Source: Lachnospiraceae bacterium
GTDB taxonomy: Bacteria > Bacillota_A > Clostridia > Lachnospirales > Lachnospiraceae
Direction of reading: 5' to 3'
Length of the DNA stretch: 6,791 nucleotides
Assembly (NCBI GenBank): GCA_017960415.1
Contig: JAGCZE010000074.1
Span: forward strand, 1 to 6,791
Part shown: positions 1 to 6,250 of the stretch, piece by piece
How the letters are laid out: every line of letters starts with the position of its first letter
Numbering within the stretch: position 1 is the stretch's first letter
The notes under the pieces: generated by a model
Told to the model about the DNA's origin: nothing
The model's input: the letters and a program-made list of their open reading frames with translations, nothing else
Database searches by the model: none
Program-made: the position numbers and the translations under genes

Positions 1-71
1 ACGCCGTCCATATCAAAATAGATCTTTTTTACAACGATTTCTTCACACTGTTTGTTACTTTCCGGTCTCAT
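1..71 (-). CDS. HAD-superfamily hydrolase, N-terminal fragment (partial)
   Basis: Only the first 23 codons and two bases of the next are inside the window; the frame stays open to base 1. The start is an ATG at 71-69, with GAGG at 82-79 leaving a 7-base gap. The peptide ends in KKIYFDMDGV, a hydrophobic strand followed by DxDGV, which is the classic motif I of haloacid dehalogenase-type phosphatases: the first Asp is the nucleophile and the second the general acid/base. The start lies only 25 bases after the response regulator stop, with no terminator between, so the two are probably co-transcribed. In a sugar-uptake locus a sugar-phosphate phosphatase or phosphoglucomutase would fit, but the HAD family is broad (nucleotidases, Cof-like and others) and the fragment does not show the subfamily. 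The ATG at 76-74 upstream is in another frame and meets a stop after seven codons. Confidence 0.72.
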   Translation of the reverse strand, partial: MRPESNKQCEEIVVKKIYFDMDG

Positions 72-78
72 CTTCCAT

Positions 79-82
79 CCTC
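79..82 (-). promoter_or_regulatory. Ribosome binding site of the HAD hydrolase gene
   Basis: On the minus strand GAGG lies 7 bases before the ATG at 71. It supports that start over the nearby out-of-frame ATG and supports translation directly downstream of the response regulator. Confidence 0.5.
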
Positions 83-96
83 GTTCACAAATGAGC

Positions 97-867
97 TTAT
101 TTACCGTATTCGGAATAGCTCACACCCGTATATTTCTTAAAGCATTTGCCGAAATAGTTCGGATCCGGGATACCGACTTCTTCGGATGCTTTGTACATTT
201 TCACACCTTTTTCTGCCAACTCCACAGCCTTTTGCATACGGCACTCGGTCAGATATTCGATAAAGTTCTTGCCCGTATCCTGTTTGAATTTTCTGCTCAG
301 ATAGCTGGAGCTGAATCCGAAATGCTGGGCGGCAGAAGTCAGGTTCAGCTTCGGATCCCTGTAATTCGCGGTAATATATCTAACGATCTGGTCTGTTGCC
401 GACATTTCGGAATAGATATCTTCCCCCGGCTCCTCATTGTGTTCATTGCTGTCACCCAAATCGGCTTTTTCGGCTTTCTTTTTATTTTCCCGTTCATCAA
501 GCCTTTTCTTTACACGCTCAAGGACCTCAAGCACTTCGTTACGCACCATGGGTTTGAGCATATATTCAAATACCGGGAGACTGACGCATTTACGGGCATA
601 ATCAAAATCATCATATGCAGTCATAATGATGATCACAAGATCGGGATAGCGCTTGGTGGCTACTTCCGTAAATTCGATACCGTTCATGAAAGGCATTGAA
701 ATGTCCACAAATGCAATATCCGGCTTCATGTCATCAATGACATTGATCGCTTCGATACCGCTGGCGGCCTCGCCCACGACCTCCATCCCGAGGCTTTCCC
801 AGTCAAAGGACGCCTGCATCAGTTTGCGGGCAGACCTTTCGTCATCTATCAGCATTACTCTGTACAT
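97..867 (-). CDS. AraC-type response regulator, YesN-like
   Basis: A cytoplasmic DNA-binding response regulator of 256 residues. Residues 1-120 form a receiver domain: acidic pair D8-D9, phospho-acceptor D55 in the FVDISMP context, T83 in IIIMTAYDDF, and K105 in LKP. A highly charged linker (about 118-155) follows, then an AraC/XylS DNA-binding domain (about 158-256) with two helix-turn-helix units near 174-195 and 224-245; the second carries the family-typical NYFGKCFKKYTG. All phosphorylation residues are present. It is of the short YesN class, without the long middle region seen in many members of about 500 residues. The ATG at 867 has a weak GTGGGG ribosome binding site (880-875) with a 7-base gap. 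It lies 75 bases after the kinase gene, its presumed partner, and probably activates the adjacent importer operon. A possible extended -10 (TG-T-TATAAA, 898-890) in the gap has no recognisable -35, so separate transcription is doubtful. Confidence 0.93.
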   Translation of the reverse strand: MYRVMLIDDERSARKLMQASFDWESLGMEVVGEAASGIEAINVIDDMKPDIAFVDISMPFMNGIEFTEVATKRYPDLVIIIMTAYDDFDYARKCVSLPVFEYMLKPMVRNEVLEVLERVKKRLDERENKKKAEKADLGDSNEHNEEPGEDIYSEMSATDQIVRYITANYRDPKLNLTSAAQHFGFSSSYLSRKFKQDTGKNFIEYLTECRMQKAVELAEKGVKMYKASEEVGIPDPNYFGKCFKKYTGVSYSEYGK

Positions 868-914
868 GTTTTAACCCCACATCCCCTTTTTTATAACAGA
901 CTGTGCTGTTTTCG

Positions 915-957
915 CCTTATCTTTTCATCAGTCATAAAGTCTTTATCGTTTCATCAG
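915..957 (-). repeat. Direct repeat of the kinase gene 3' end (17-base unit, 26-base period)
   Basis: The end of the kinase gene (957-941) recurs at 931-915 with 15 of 17 bases identical. Inside the gene it reads CTGATGAAACGATAA (Leu-Met-Lys-Arg-stop). In the copy CTGATGAAAAGATAA again gives Leu-Met-Lys-Arg-stop, with one Arg codon exchanged for another. The shift of 26 bases is not a multiple of three, so the copy is not in frame with the gene. No role is known to me; local tandem duplication is the simplest origin. Confidence 0.7.
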
Positions 958-2745
958 CCTGAACTCGATCTCGGTGTATTCTCCGACCTCACTCCTGATA
1001 CTTACAACATCATCCGTTCCGCAATAATAGCGTACTCTTTCGATCGTTCCCCACAAACCGAAGCTTTCGGAAGAATTGTATTCACTATTGTTATCATTGA
1101 TCGACAGGATCTTACATATCTGGTCGTCGGTCATTCCTACGCCCGTATCCCTTACGGTAATATGCAGTTCCTCTCCGATCATGCGGCTGCTTATCTTGAT
1201 CGTGCCGGCTTCGCCTTTAAGCCTTATCCCGTGATAAATGCTGTTTTCAACAATAGGCTGGAGCATGAGCTTCGGAATCATGAAATCGAGCGTATCTTCG
1301 GAAATATCGTATTCGTCGTTCAGAATGTCGCCATATCGCAGCTTTTGGAGCTTAAGATAGTCCTTTATGATAGAAAGCTCTCTTCTTAAAGGTATCTCCC
1401 TGTCGCCCTTGCTCAGGAAATTCCTGTAAAAGCTTCCCAAAGTCTCAACGGCATCGTATACATCCCTTGCGCCTTCGTCCAACGCAAGAAAGCTGATGGT
1501 TTCAAGCGAATTGTACAGAAAATGAGGCTTTATCTGTTCCTGCAGCACCCTCATCTCTGTTTTCTGGATCATCTTTTCTTTCTCAATAAGGTTCTCGAAC
1601 AGATCATTGACCCTGTCAACCATTCCGTTGTAGGAATCCTTCAATGTCCCGATTTCATTCGGCGGAATCGCCACATCTATGCGTTCGAGCTTGCCGGTCA
1701 TCCTGTTCCTTTCCATTGCATCGTTAATCTGGAATATGGGAAGAGCAACATTTTTCGTGATAAAAGTACCTGCCATGAACAGAACTATCAGGAAAACAAC
1801 CATCAGGAAAAGCAGAACATAAACGGTTTCATACATATGCAGCCCGTTGTCAAGCCGTGACAGATTGATAATAACAATAGGCATGTCAGGGATCAGACAA
1901 GCCGAAATCATATATTTCTCGCCGTTATCTGTGATCTCGTCATGAATGACTGTGGTATCCGATCCGTTTTCATACAATGAGGTATCAAAATACCTGGAAA
2001 TGTCAGTAATTTTGCCTATTTCCTGATTTCCCGAAAGGTAGGTTCCGTTGGTCCCCATGATCAGATTGTCTTTGTCCGATATCTTGAAAAGCTTCTGATC
2101 CAGGAAAGTATTGGAAATATTCATGAGCATGATCCCGAGCTTCTGCTGGGTTCTTATATCGTAAATGATCCTCGATATCGAAACAACCGGGCTGTTATTA
2201 AGCTTGAAAATGGCATTGTCCGCGTTGATCGAAATAACTGCGCCACCCTTTCTTTCAGCGATCCTGTTCTTCCATTCCTCCTCTTCCATCCTTTCCTGGT
2301 CAAACATGTATTTACCGCGGTTAGTCGCAAGATATTGTCCGTCATTTCTGAAAAAGAATACCGAATCGACCATTGTTGTAACATTCAGTATCTCAAGAAT
2401 GCTGTTACGTGCGGTATTTACAAGGCCTGCATCAACTTTTTCCGTATCCGCACGCAGATATTCGACGAGCTCATCATCGACCATGATCAGTCGCGAAAGT
2501 TCCTTATATCTGGAAATATCGGAACTGATACCGTCCGACAATCCGTTCAGGATCTGCGAAGACTCATGTATCGCATTTTCACGGCGTTCCTTTTGCATGA
2601 TATAGAATATCGAAAATATAAAGGATATCAGCATTATGATGATCATGCAGCTGAGCGTAAATCGTATTCTTTTTGCAAGCGAATATCTGCCGGACTTTAT
2701 CTCCAACGATCTGTTTTCGTATTCATCCGAATTATTTACTGACAT
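943..2745 (-). CDS. Sensor histidine kinase, YesM-like
   Basis: A membrane sensor kinase of 600 residues. TM1 is at about 28-50; a large extracellular sensing region of Cache-like size runs from about 51 to 303; TM2 is at about 306-330; a HAMP linker follows to about 385. The His_kinase domain has the phospho-accepting H408 in LQEQIKPHFLYNSLE, the hallmark of the YesM/LytS class. The ATPase domain has an N box (PKLMLQPIVENSIYHG, N501) and a G1 box (VRDTGVGM, D533). The second glycine box reads SFGLWGTIERVRYY (562-575), where most relatives have something like GIGLxNVxERL; it is atypical but still contains GL. The ATG at 2745 follows GGGG (2755-2752) by 6 bases. The gene follows the importer operon after a terminator and precedes its presumed response regulator. 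It probably senses a sugar or sugar-loaded binding protein outside the cell; the ligand is not readable. The family call is firm. Confidence 0.94.
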   Translation of the reverse strand: MSVNNSDEYENRSLEIKSGRYSLAKRIRFTLSCMIIIMLISFIFSIFYIMQKERRENAIHESSQILNGLSDGISSDISRYKELSRLIMVDDELVEYLRADTEKVDAGLVNTARNSILEILNVTTMVDSVFFFRNDGQYLATNRGKYMFDQERMEEEEWKNRIAERKGGAVISINADNAIFKLNNSPVVSISRIIYDIRTQQKLGIMLMNISNTFLDQKLFKISDKDNLIMGTNGTYLSGNQEIGKITDISRYFDTSLYENGSDTTVIHDEITDNGEKYMISACLIPDMPIVIINLSRLDNGLHMYETVYVLLFLMVVFLIVLFMAGTFITKNVALPIFQINDAMERNRMTGKLERIDVAIPPNEIGTLKDSYNGMVDRVNDLFENLIEKEKMIQKTEMRVLQEQIKPHFLYNSLETISFLALDEGARDVYDAVETLGSFYRNFLSKGDREIPLRRELSIIKDYLKLQKLRYGDILNDEYDISEDTLDFMIPKLMLQPIVENSIYHGIRLKGEAGTIKISSRMIGEELHITVRDTGVGMTDDQICKILSINDNNSEYNSSESFGLWGTIERVRYYCGTDDVVSIRSEVGEYTEIEFRLMKR

Positions 2746-2788
2746 TTTATTCCCCGATCAAGAGTATAGTTATCTGCAACCATAGAAC

Positions 2789-2797
2789 AGTATAGCA
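2789..2797 (-). promoter_or_regulatory. Possible extended -10 element for the kinase-regulator genes
   Basis: On the minus strand TGCTATACT fits the extended -10 pattern TGnTATAAT with one mismatch. It lies just after the operon terminator and 43 bases before the kinase ATG, a sensible place for a promoter. No good -35 is seen; the appropriate spacing falls inside the terminator stem. A second TATACT lies at 2768-2763 but would leave only about 10 bases of leader. This is a weak call. Confidence 0.28.
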
Positions 2798-2808
2798 TAC
2801 TAATAAAT

Positions 2809-2836
2809 AAAAGACTACGCAAAAACGCAGTCTTTT
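2809..2836 (-). terminator. Rho-independent terminator of the sugar importer operon
   Basis: On the minus strand the stem AAAAGACT (2836-2829) pairs with AGTCTTTT (2816-2809). After one mismatch, two further C-G pairs close a small loop with a run of T. The 3' arm ends in TTTT and continues as ATTTATTAG, so the T-rich tail follows on the minus strand. It lies 89 bases after the second permease stop and before the kinase gene, separating the importer transcript from the two-component system. The other strand also has a T run after the hairpin (2844-2849), but no converging gene ends there. Confidence 0.8.
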
Positions 2837-2891
2837 AAGATCATTTTTTACAGAGGATTTATAAATAAATATACTCCCTGTTTGTTTTAAA

Positions 2892-2938
2892 TCAGCCCTT
2901 GAACGTTTACCAGCAAGCTCCGGCTCAGCCCTTGACCG
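2892..2938 (-). repeat. Direct repeat of the second permease gene 3' end (14-base unit, 33-base period)
   Basis: The last codons and stop of the MalG-type permease (2938-2925, CGGTCAAGGGCTGA) recur at 2905-2892 as CGTTCAAGGGCTGA, 13 of 14 bases identical. Read in frame with the stop, the gene ends Ala-Val-Lys-Gly-stop and the copy gives Thr-Phe-Lys-Gly-stop. The period is 33 bases, so this copy is in frame with the gene, placed after its stop. It could be a chance match on its own, but it parallels the copies behind two other genes of this window. Confidence 0.6.
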
Positions 2939-3812
2939 CTCCGACCATGAAGCTTTCCTGAATACGTCTGCTCAGGAATACATAGATGATCAGCATCGGT
3001 AATGTCGCTATCGCGAGGCCGGCACCCACTATACCCCAGTCAGTGGTTGTACGGCCCTGCAGCTCGGAAATACCGACAGGAAGAGTCTTATGAGCCGAGT
3101 CATTGATGAAAATGCTTGCAAACATAAACTCGTTCCAGCCCTGAAGGAATGTGTAGATACCCATTGTAGCAAGTGCGGGTTTCATCAGAGGCACGATAAC
3201 CCTGAAGAATATTCCCCATGTACCGCAACCGTCAATATTGGCGGCTTCGTCAAGCTCTTTCGGAATATCGTTCATAAATCCTGTGGCGATCATTATCGCC
3301 ATGGACAGACCGAATGCCGAATACGGAATGATCAGTGAAGAATAAGGAGCCGTATTGATCATACCCAGCTTGATGAATGTGGAATATACAGGGTAAAGAG
3401 CTACGTGGATCGGGATTGTGATACCGAGCATAAAAATACTGTTCAGCAGCTTACTTCCTTTCCACGATATGCGTGTCAGCGCATATGTTGCCATCAGGGC
3501 CGCAATCAGCGTGATCACGATCGTAGCGCCCGATACTATGATACTGTTTAAAAAGTTTCTCGGCATATTGCCTCGGCTCATCGCTTCGACATAATTACCG
3601 AACAGCCAGTGCTTCGGAAGACCCAGTACATTTGCCCCGAATATTTCCTCATTGTCCTTCAATGAGAAGGTGAGCATATAGTATATCGGGAAAAGATCGA
3701 TCAGAAGCCATATGACCAAACCTAAATGGATCAGGATCTTGGCTGTTTTACTTGTCTTTTTGACCTTGTAGATCTCAAGACTGTCTTTCTTAAAAACTTT
3801 ATTTTGCGCCAT
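2925..3812 (-). CDS. Sugar ABC importer permease, MalG/AraQ type
   Basis: An inner-membrane permease of 295 residues, the usual length for the MalG side of CUT1 sugar importers. A charged cytoplasmic N-terminus (1-24) leads into TM1 at about 25-49. The remaining segments lie at about 90-112, 120-148, 155-180, 208-225 and 258-280. The coupling loop that docks on the ATPase is clear: EAANIDGCGTWGIFFRVIVP (189-208), matching the EAA-x3-G-x9-I-x-x-P pattern. The C-terminus SRRIQESFMVGAVKG is typical of the family. The ATG at 3812 lies inside the last codons of the first permease gene (14-base overlap, ATGGCGCAAAATAA), after AAGGAG in that gene, so the two are probably translationally coupled and form a heterodimer. 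No ATP-binding subunit is encoded here, as is common for Firmicutes importers that share an MsmX-type ATPase. The substrate is unknown beyond a carbohydrate, probably an oligosaccharide. Confidence 0.93.
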   Translation of the reverse strand: MAQNKVFKKDSLEIYKVKKTSKTAKILIHLGLVIWLLIDLFPIYYMLTFSLKDNEEIFGANVLGLPKHWLFGNYVEAMSRGNMPRNFLNSIIVSGATIVITLIAALMATYALTRISWKGSKLLNSIFMLGITIPIHVALYPVYSTFIKLGMINTAPYSSLIIPYSAFGLSMAIMIATGFMNDIPKELDEAANIDGCGTWGIFFRVIVPLMKPALATMGIYTFLQGWNEFMFASIFINDSAHKTLPVGISELQGRTTTDWGIVGAGLAIATLPMLIIYVFLSRRIQESFMVGAVKG

Positions 3813-4788
3813 ATATATCCCTCTCCTTGAAAATCTGATTAATCAGGATCGCAAATGCAAAGCACAGGATGATCAATATGACTGCAATTGCATTTCCTTC
3901 TCCGCCGTGTCCACCGAAAACGTTCTTTACAAGCATAAGGCTCGGAACATTATATGGTACATCATATTTGCTGCCGGCAAAGATCTTTATAAGATCGTAA
4001 GACTTTAAGGAACCGGTAACCGCAAAAATAACGCTGACCTTGATGATCTGCTTTATTGACGGGATCACAACATATCTGTCGACCTGTCCTTCCGTCGCAC
4101 CATCAAGCATTGCGGCTTCACGCAGCTCGGGAGATACGCTTTTTACGCCGGCATACATCAGAAGCATGTGATATCCGACGTACTGCCAGATCGTGGGAAT
4201 AAATACCGCAAGCAACGCAGTCTTATCATCTCCGAGGAGACCTTTTGCCGGAAGCACATCAACAAATCCAAGCTTTTCCAGAACATATTTCAGAACACCG
4301 TAATTCGGATTGTATATCTTCGACCATAACGCACCGATAACAACCGATGAAATAAGTACGGGTATAAAATAAACCGAAAGATACATCCTCTCGCCTTTTA
4401 TGCGCCGGCCCAGCATCAAAGCAAGACCCAAAGACAGAGGAAGCTGTATGAATACCGAAAGACCTGCAAGAATAAAGGCATTCTTCAGCGCTTTTCCCAT
4501 ATCATAAAGATTCTTATTCTCAAACAGCTCTATATAGTTCTCAAATAATTTTGCGATAAAACTGCGGTCATCATCTCTTGAAGCAGCGCCTACGTCAGCC
4601 AATGTGCTGTTTTCATCCGGCACATCAAGTACCGAAACCTTATCTGATGCATCAATACGAGTGAAATTATAGAAACTGTAATAAACCGATGAAGCTATCG
4701 GAGCAACAAGAATTCCGAAAAACAGGATCAGGGCAGGCAGTAAAAATAAAAATATATTCAGTCCTTTAATGGCGTCCTTTTTTTTCAT
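3799..4788 (-). CDS. Sugar ABC importer permease, MalF/UgpA type
   Basis: An inner-membrane permease of 329 residues, first of the CUT1 permease pair. TM1 (about 11-38) is followed by an unusually long loop (about 40-100), then membrane segments at about 103-126, 136-157, 191-213, 250-265 and 298-318. The EAA coupling loop is EAAMLDGATEGQVDRYVVIP (224-243). The loop after TM1 contains an acidic, Ser/Ala-rich stretch (about 47-76, including SRDDDRSF) that relatives of 290-300 residues lack, which explains the extra length. The ATG at 4788 is preceded by AGGAAGG (4807-4801) at 12 bases, slightly distant. The gene lies 140 bases after the binding-protein gene, across a stem-loop, and overlaps the next permease. 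Expression is therefore probably lower than that of the binding protein. Family membership is clear; the substrate is not. Confidence 0.93.
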   Translation of the reverse strand: MKKKDAIKGLNIFLFLLPALILFFGILVAPIASSVYYSFYNFTRIDASDKVSVLDVPDENSTLADVGAASRDDDRSFIAKLFENYIELFENKNLYDMGKALKNAFILAGLSVFIQLPLSLGLALMLGRRIKGERMYLSVYFIPVLISSVVIGALWSKIYNPNYGVLKYVLEKLGFVDVLPAKGLLGDDKTALLAVFIPTIWQYVGYHMLLMYAGVKSVSPELREAAMLDGATEGQVDRYVVIPSIKQIIKVSVIFAVTGSLKSYDLIKIFAGSKYDVPYNVPSLMLVKNVFGGHGGEGNAIAVILIILCFAFAILINQIFKERDIYGAK

Positions 4789-4822
4789 AACAAAGAATTA
4801 CCTTCCTGTCTGTAAAATAAGC

Positions 4823-4862
4823 GGCCTTTCCGTCACCTCACTTAAGGAGTCCCGGAAAGGCC
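4823..4862 (-). promoter_or_regulatory. Intercistronic stem-loop between binding protein and permease genes
   Basis: A perfect 10-bp inverted repeat: GGCCTTTCCG (4862-4853) and CGGAAAGGCC (4832-4823) on the minus strand, seven of ten pairs being G-C, with a 20-base loop that can form a short inner CTC/GAG stem. The following bases (GCTTATTTTACAG) are only moderately T-rich, so it looks like a leaky terminator or an mRNA-end stabiliser rather than a full stop. In CUT1 operons such structures after the binding-protein gene are known to keep the binding protein more abundant than the permeases (as between malE and malF). The loop also holds CTCCTT, complementary to AAGGAG-type ribosome binding sites, which may be chance. 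Confidence 0.72.
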
Positions 4863-4883
4863 ACCGATTATCTAATGATATTT

Positions 4884-4953
4884 AGGATGAAGATTATCTC
4901 CCATCCTTTGACAAGCTTAGGATAAAGACTATCTCAGATCCTTTGACAGGCCT
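4884..4953 (-). repeat. Tandem repeat of the binding-protein gene 3' end (35-base unit)
   Basis: Two adjacent 35-base units, 4953-4919 and 4918-4884, agree at 29 of 35 positions. The first contains the final codons and the TAG stop of the binding-protein gene; the second lies wholly after it. The gene end encodes Gly-Leu-Ser-Lys-Asp-Leu-Arg-stop (TAG); the copy, in its own frame, encodes Ser-Leu-Ser-Lys-Asp-Gly-Arg-stop (TAA). The 35-base shift is out of frame with the gene. Each unit holds a short AGGAT/ATCCT inverted repeat. An old tandem duplication with later drift is the simplest reading. Confidence 0.85.
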
Positions 4954-6215
4954 GCGATGAAGCCCTTGCCATCGATAGAGCTTGAATATACCTTATCAAC
5001 GTAGCTGAGGTAGATGTCCTTATCTGCTGCAGGCATAGCTGTGTCACCGAAGAGAACATATGCATTAGCTGCGTTGCAGATCTCTGATACCTTCTGGGTC
5101 AGACCGTTTACAGAACTTGTGTCGCCGTAAGGGATCCATGCGGGAAGACCACAGCCATCAAGGTAACCGTAGTGGCAGATCAGCTTTCCGAGCTCTGCTG
5201 CATACTCAGCTGCAGCTGCTGCATTCTTGGAACTCTTTGCTACTGCAAGTGTATCCGAAGGTCCGCCGATGAGCTGTCCAAGGCTGGACTTGCTGGAATC
5301 GATAACGGGGAATTCAGAAACCTTTACCTTAGGGAAGAACTCTGCATTTGCTGCGAAGTCAGCGCAGTTCCATGTACCGTTCTGATAGAACGCATACTTG
5401 CCTGCCATGAAGTTAGCCTTAACTTCATCGTTCGAAAGAGCAGCACCGGCGGGATCGAAGTAACCCTTGTTGATCATTTCCTGAAGGATATCAACTGACT
5501 TAGCAAGACCTTCATTGTTGTATGAAGCTTTTCCAAGGAAAATGTCGTTAAGAGCAGCTGCACCGATGTTCTTCTCGATGATGGGCTCAAGGTACTCGGT
5601 AACGCACCATGTCTCACCGCCGGCACAACCGAAAGGATAATATCCGGCTGCTACAAGAGCGTCACAGCACTTAATAAGATCTTCGTAAGTAGCGGGAACA
5701 TCATTCCAGCCTACTGACTTAAGGATATCCATATTAGCGAACAGACCAACAATATTCATTGTTGTGGGAACGCCGTAATGCTTTCCGTCATAAGTGGTAT
5801 TTCCTAACATTACCTCAGGGATCTCGCTGCTGTACTTCTTAAGAACGTCGTCAAGGCAGTAAACCTTATCCTGCTTTACGAAGTCGCCAAGGAATGCACA
5901 TGACCATGTGAAGAAGATATCCGAAACAGCACCCGAACTCATAGCTGCCTTGATCTTCTCTTTGTAGGACTCATTCTCAAATGCTTCCCACTTGAAGTCA
6001 ATGTTGGGATACTTTGCCTTCATATCGGCAATAGCTGCCTCATATGCATGACGGTTTGAGTCAGACTCAGTAGCGATACACCACATTGTGAGTTCGATCT
6101 TCTCGTCACTTAGAGATGAGTTCGATGAACCACCATCAGCGGTGTCCTTCTTGCTACATGCTGCAAGTGATAATACCATAACCACTGCCAACAATACTGC
6201 AATAATTCTTTTCAT
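4929..6215 (-). CDS. Sugar ABC importer substrate-binding lipoprotein
   Basis: A family 1 extracellular solute-binding protein of 428 residues that captures a sugar outside the cell and delivers it to the permease pair. It starts with a lipoprotein signal peptide, MKRIIAVLLA then a hydrophobic stretch, and the lipobox LAAC with C20 as the lipidated residue. A Ser/Gly/Asp-rich spacer (21-37) follows. The mature part begins IELTMWC (40-46) and contains the fold's landmarks: YGVPTTMN (147-154), ANMDILKSVGW (160-170), and FMAGKYAFYQNGTW (269-282). Aromatic residues W282, W360 and Y363 could stack on sugar rings. It has many cysteines, which fits an anaerobe. I chose the ATG at 6215 because it begins the signal peptide and follows AAGGAGGAG; the frame is open up to an ATG at 6302, but that would place 29 charged residues before the signal. 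The ligand cannot be named. Confidence 0.94.
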   Translation of the reverse strand: MKRIIAVLLAVVMVLSLAACSKKDTADGGSSNSSLSDEKIELTMWCIATESDSNRHAYEAAIADMKAKYPNIDFKWEAFENESYKEKIKAAMSSGAVSDIFFTWSCAFLGDFVKQDKVYCLDDVLKKYSSEIPEVMLGNTTYDGKHYGVPTTMNIVGLFANMDILKSVGWNDVPATYEDLIKCCDALVAAGYYPFGCAGGETWCVTEYLEPIIEKNIGAAALNDIFLGKASYNNEGLAKSVDILQEMINKGYFDPAGAALSNDEVKANFMAGKYAFYQNGTWNCADFAANAEFFPKVKVSEFPVIDSSKSSLGQLIGGPSDTLAVAKSSKNAAAAAEYAAELGKLICHYGYLDGCGLPAWIPYGDTSSVNGLTQKVSEICNAANAYVLFGDTAMPAADKDIYLSYVDKVYSSSIDGKGFIAGLSKDLR

Positions 6216-6224
6216 AAATTGTTT

Positions 6225-6233
6225 CTCCTCCTT
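6225..6233 (-). promoter_or_regulatory. Ribosome binding site of the binding-protein gene
   Basis: AAGGAGGAG on the minus strand (6233-6225) ends 9 bases before the ATG at 6215. This near-perfect anti-16S match decides the start in favour of 6215 over the in-frame ATG at 6302, which would add a non-signal extension. Confidence 0.88.
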
Positions 6234-6250
6234 ATAAGATGTGATTGTGC

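Noticed and set aside
55..113. A fourth gene-end copy, behind the response regulator (EYGK-stop against ETGK-stop, 42 bases apart)
   Set aside because: Only 10 of 15 bases match, and the supposed copy lies inside the start of the HAD hydrolase gene, whose coding need explains the sequence.
52..699. Plus-strand open frame of 215 codons, and others opposite the kinase, permease and binding-protein genes
   Set aside because: They lie antisense to clear genes, show no recognisable domains, are rich in Phe, His and Ile as expected for antisense shadows, and lack ribosome binding sites.
868..942. Terminator between kinase and regulator genes
   Set aside because: The only inverted repeats (AACAG/CTGTT and AGACT/AGTCT) are 5 bp, too weak, and the genes are expected to be co-transcribed.
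2897..2910. Catabolite-repression (cre) site GGTAAACGTTCAAG
   Set aside because: It has three mismatches at conserved positions and lies after the permease gene rather than in a promoter.
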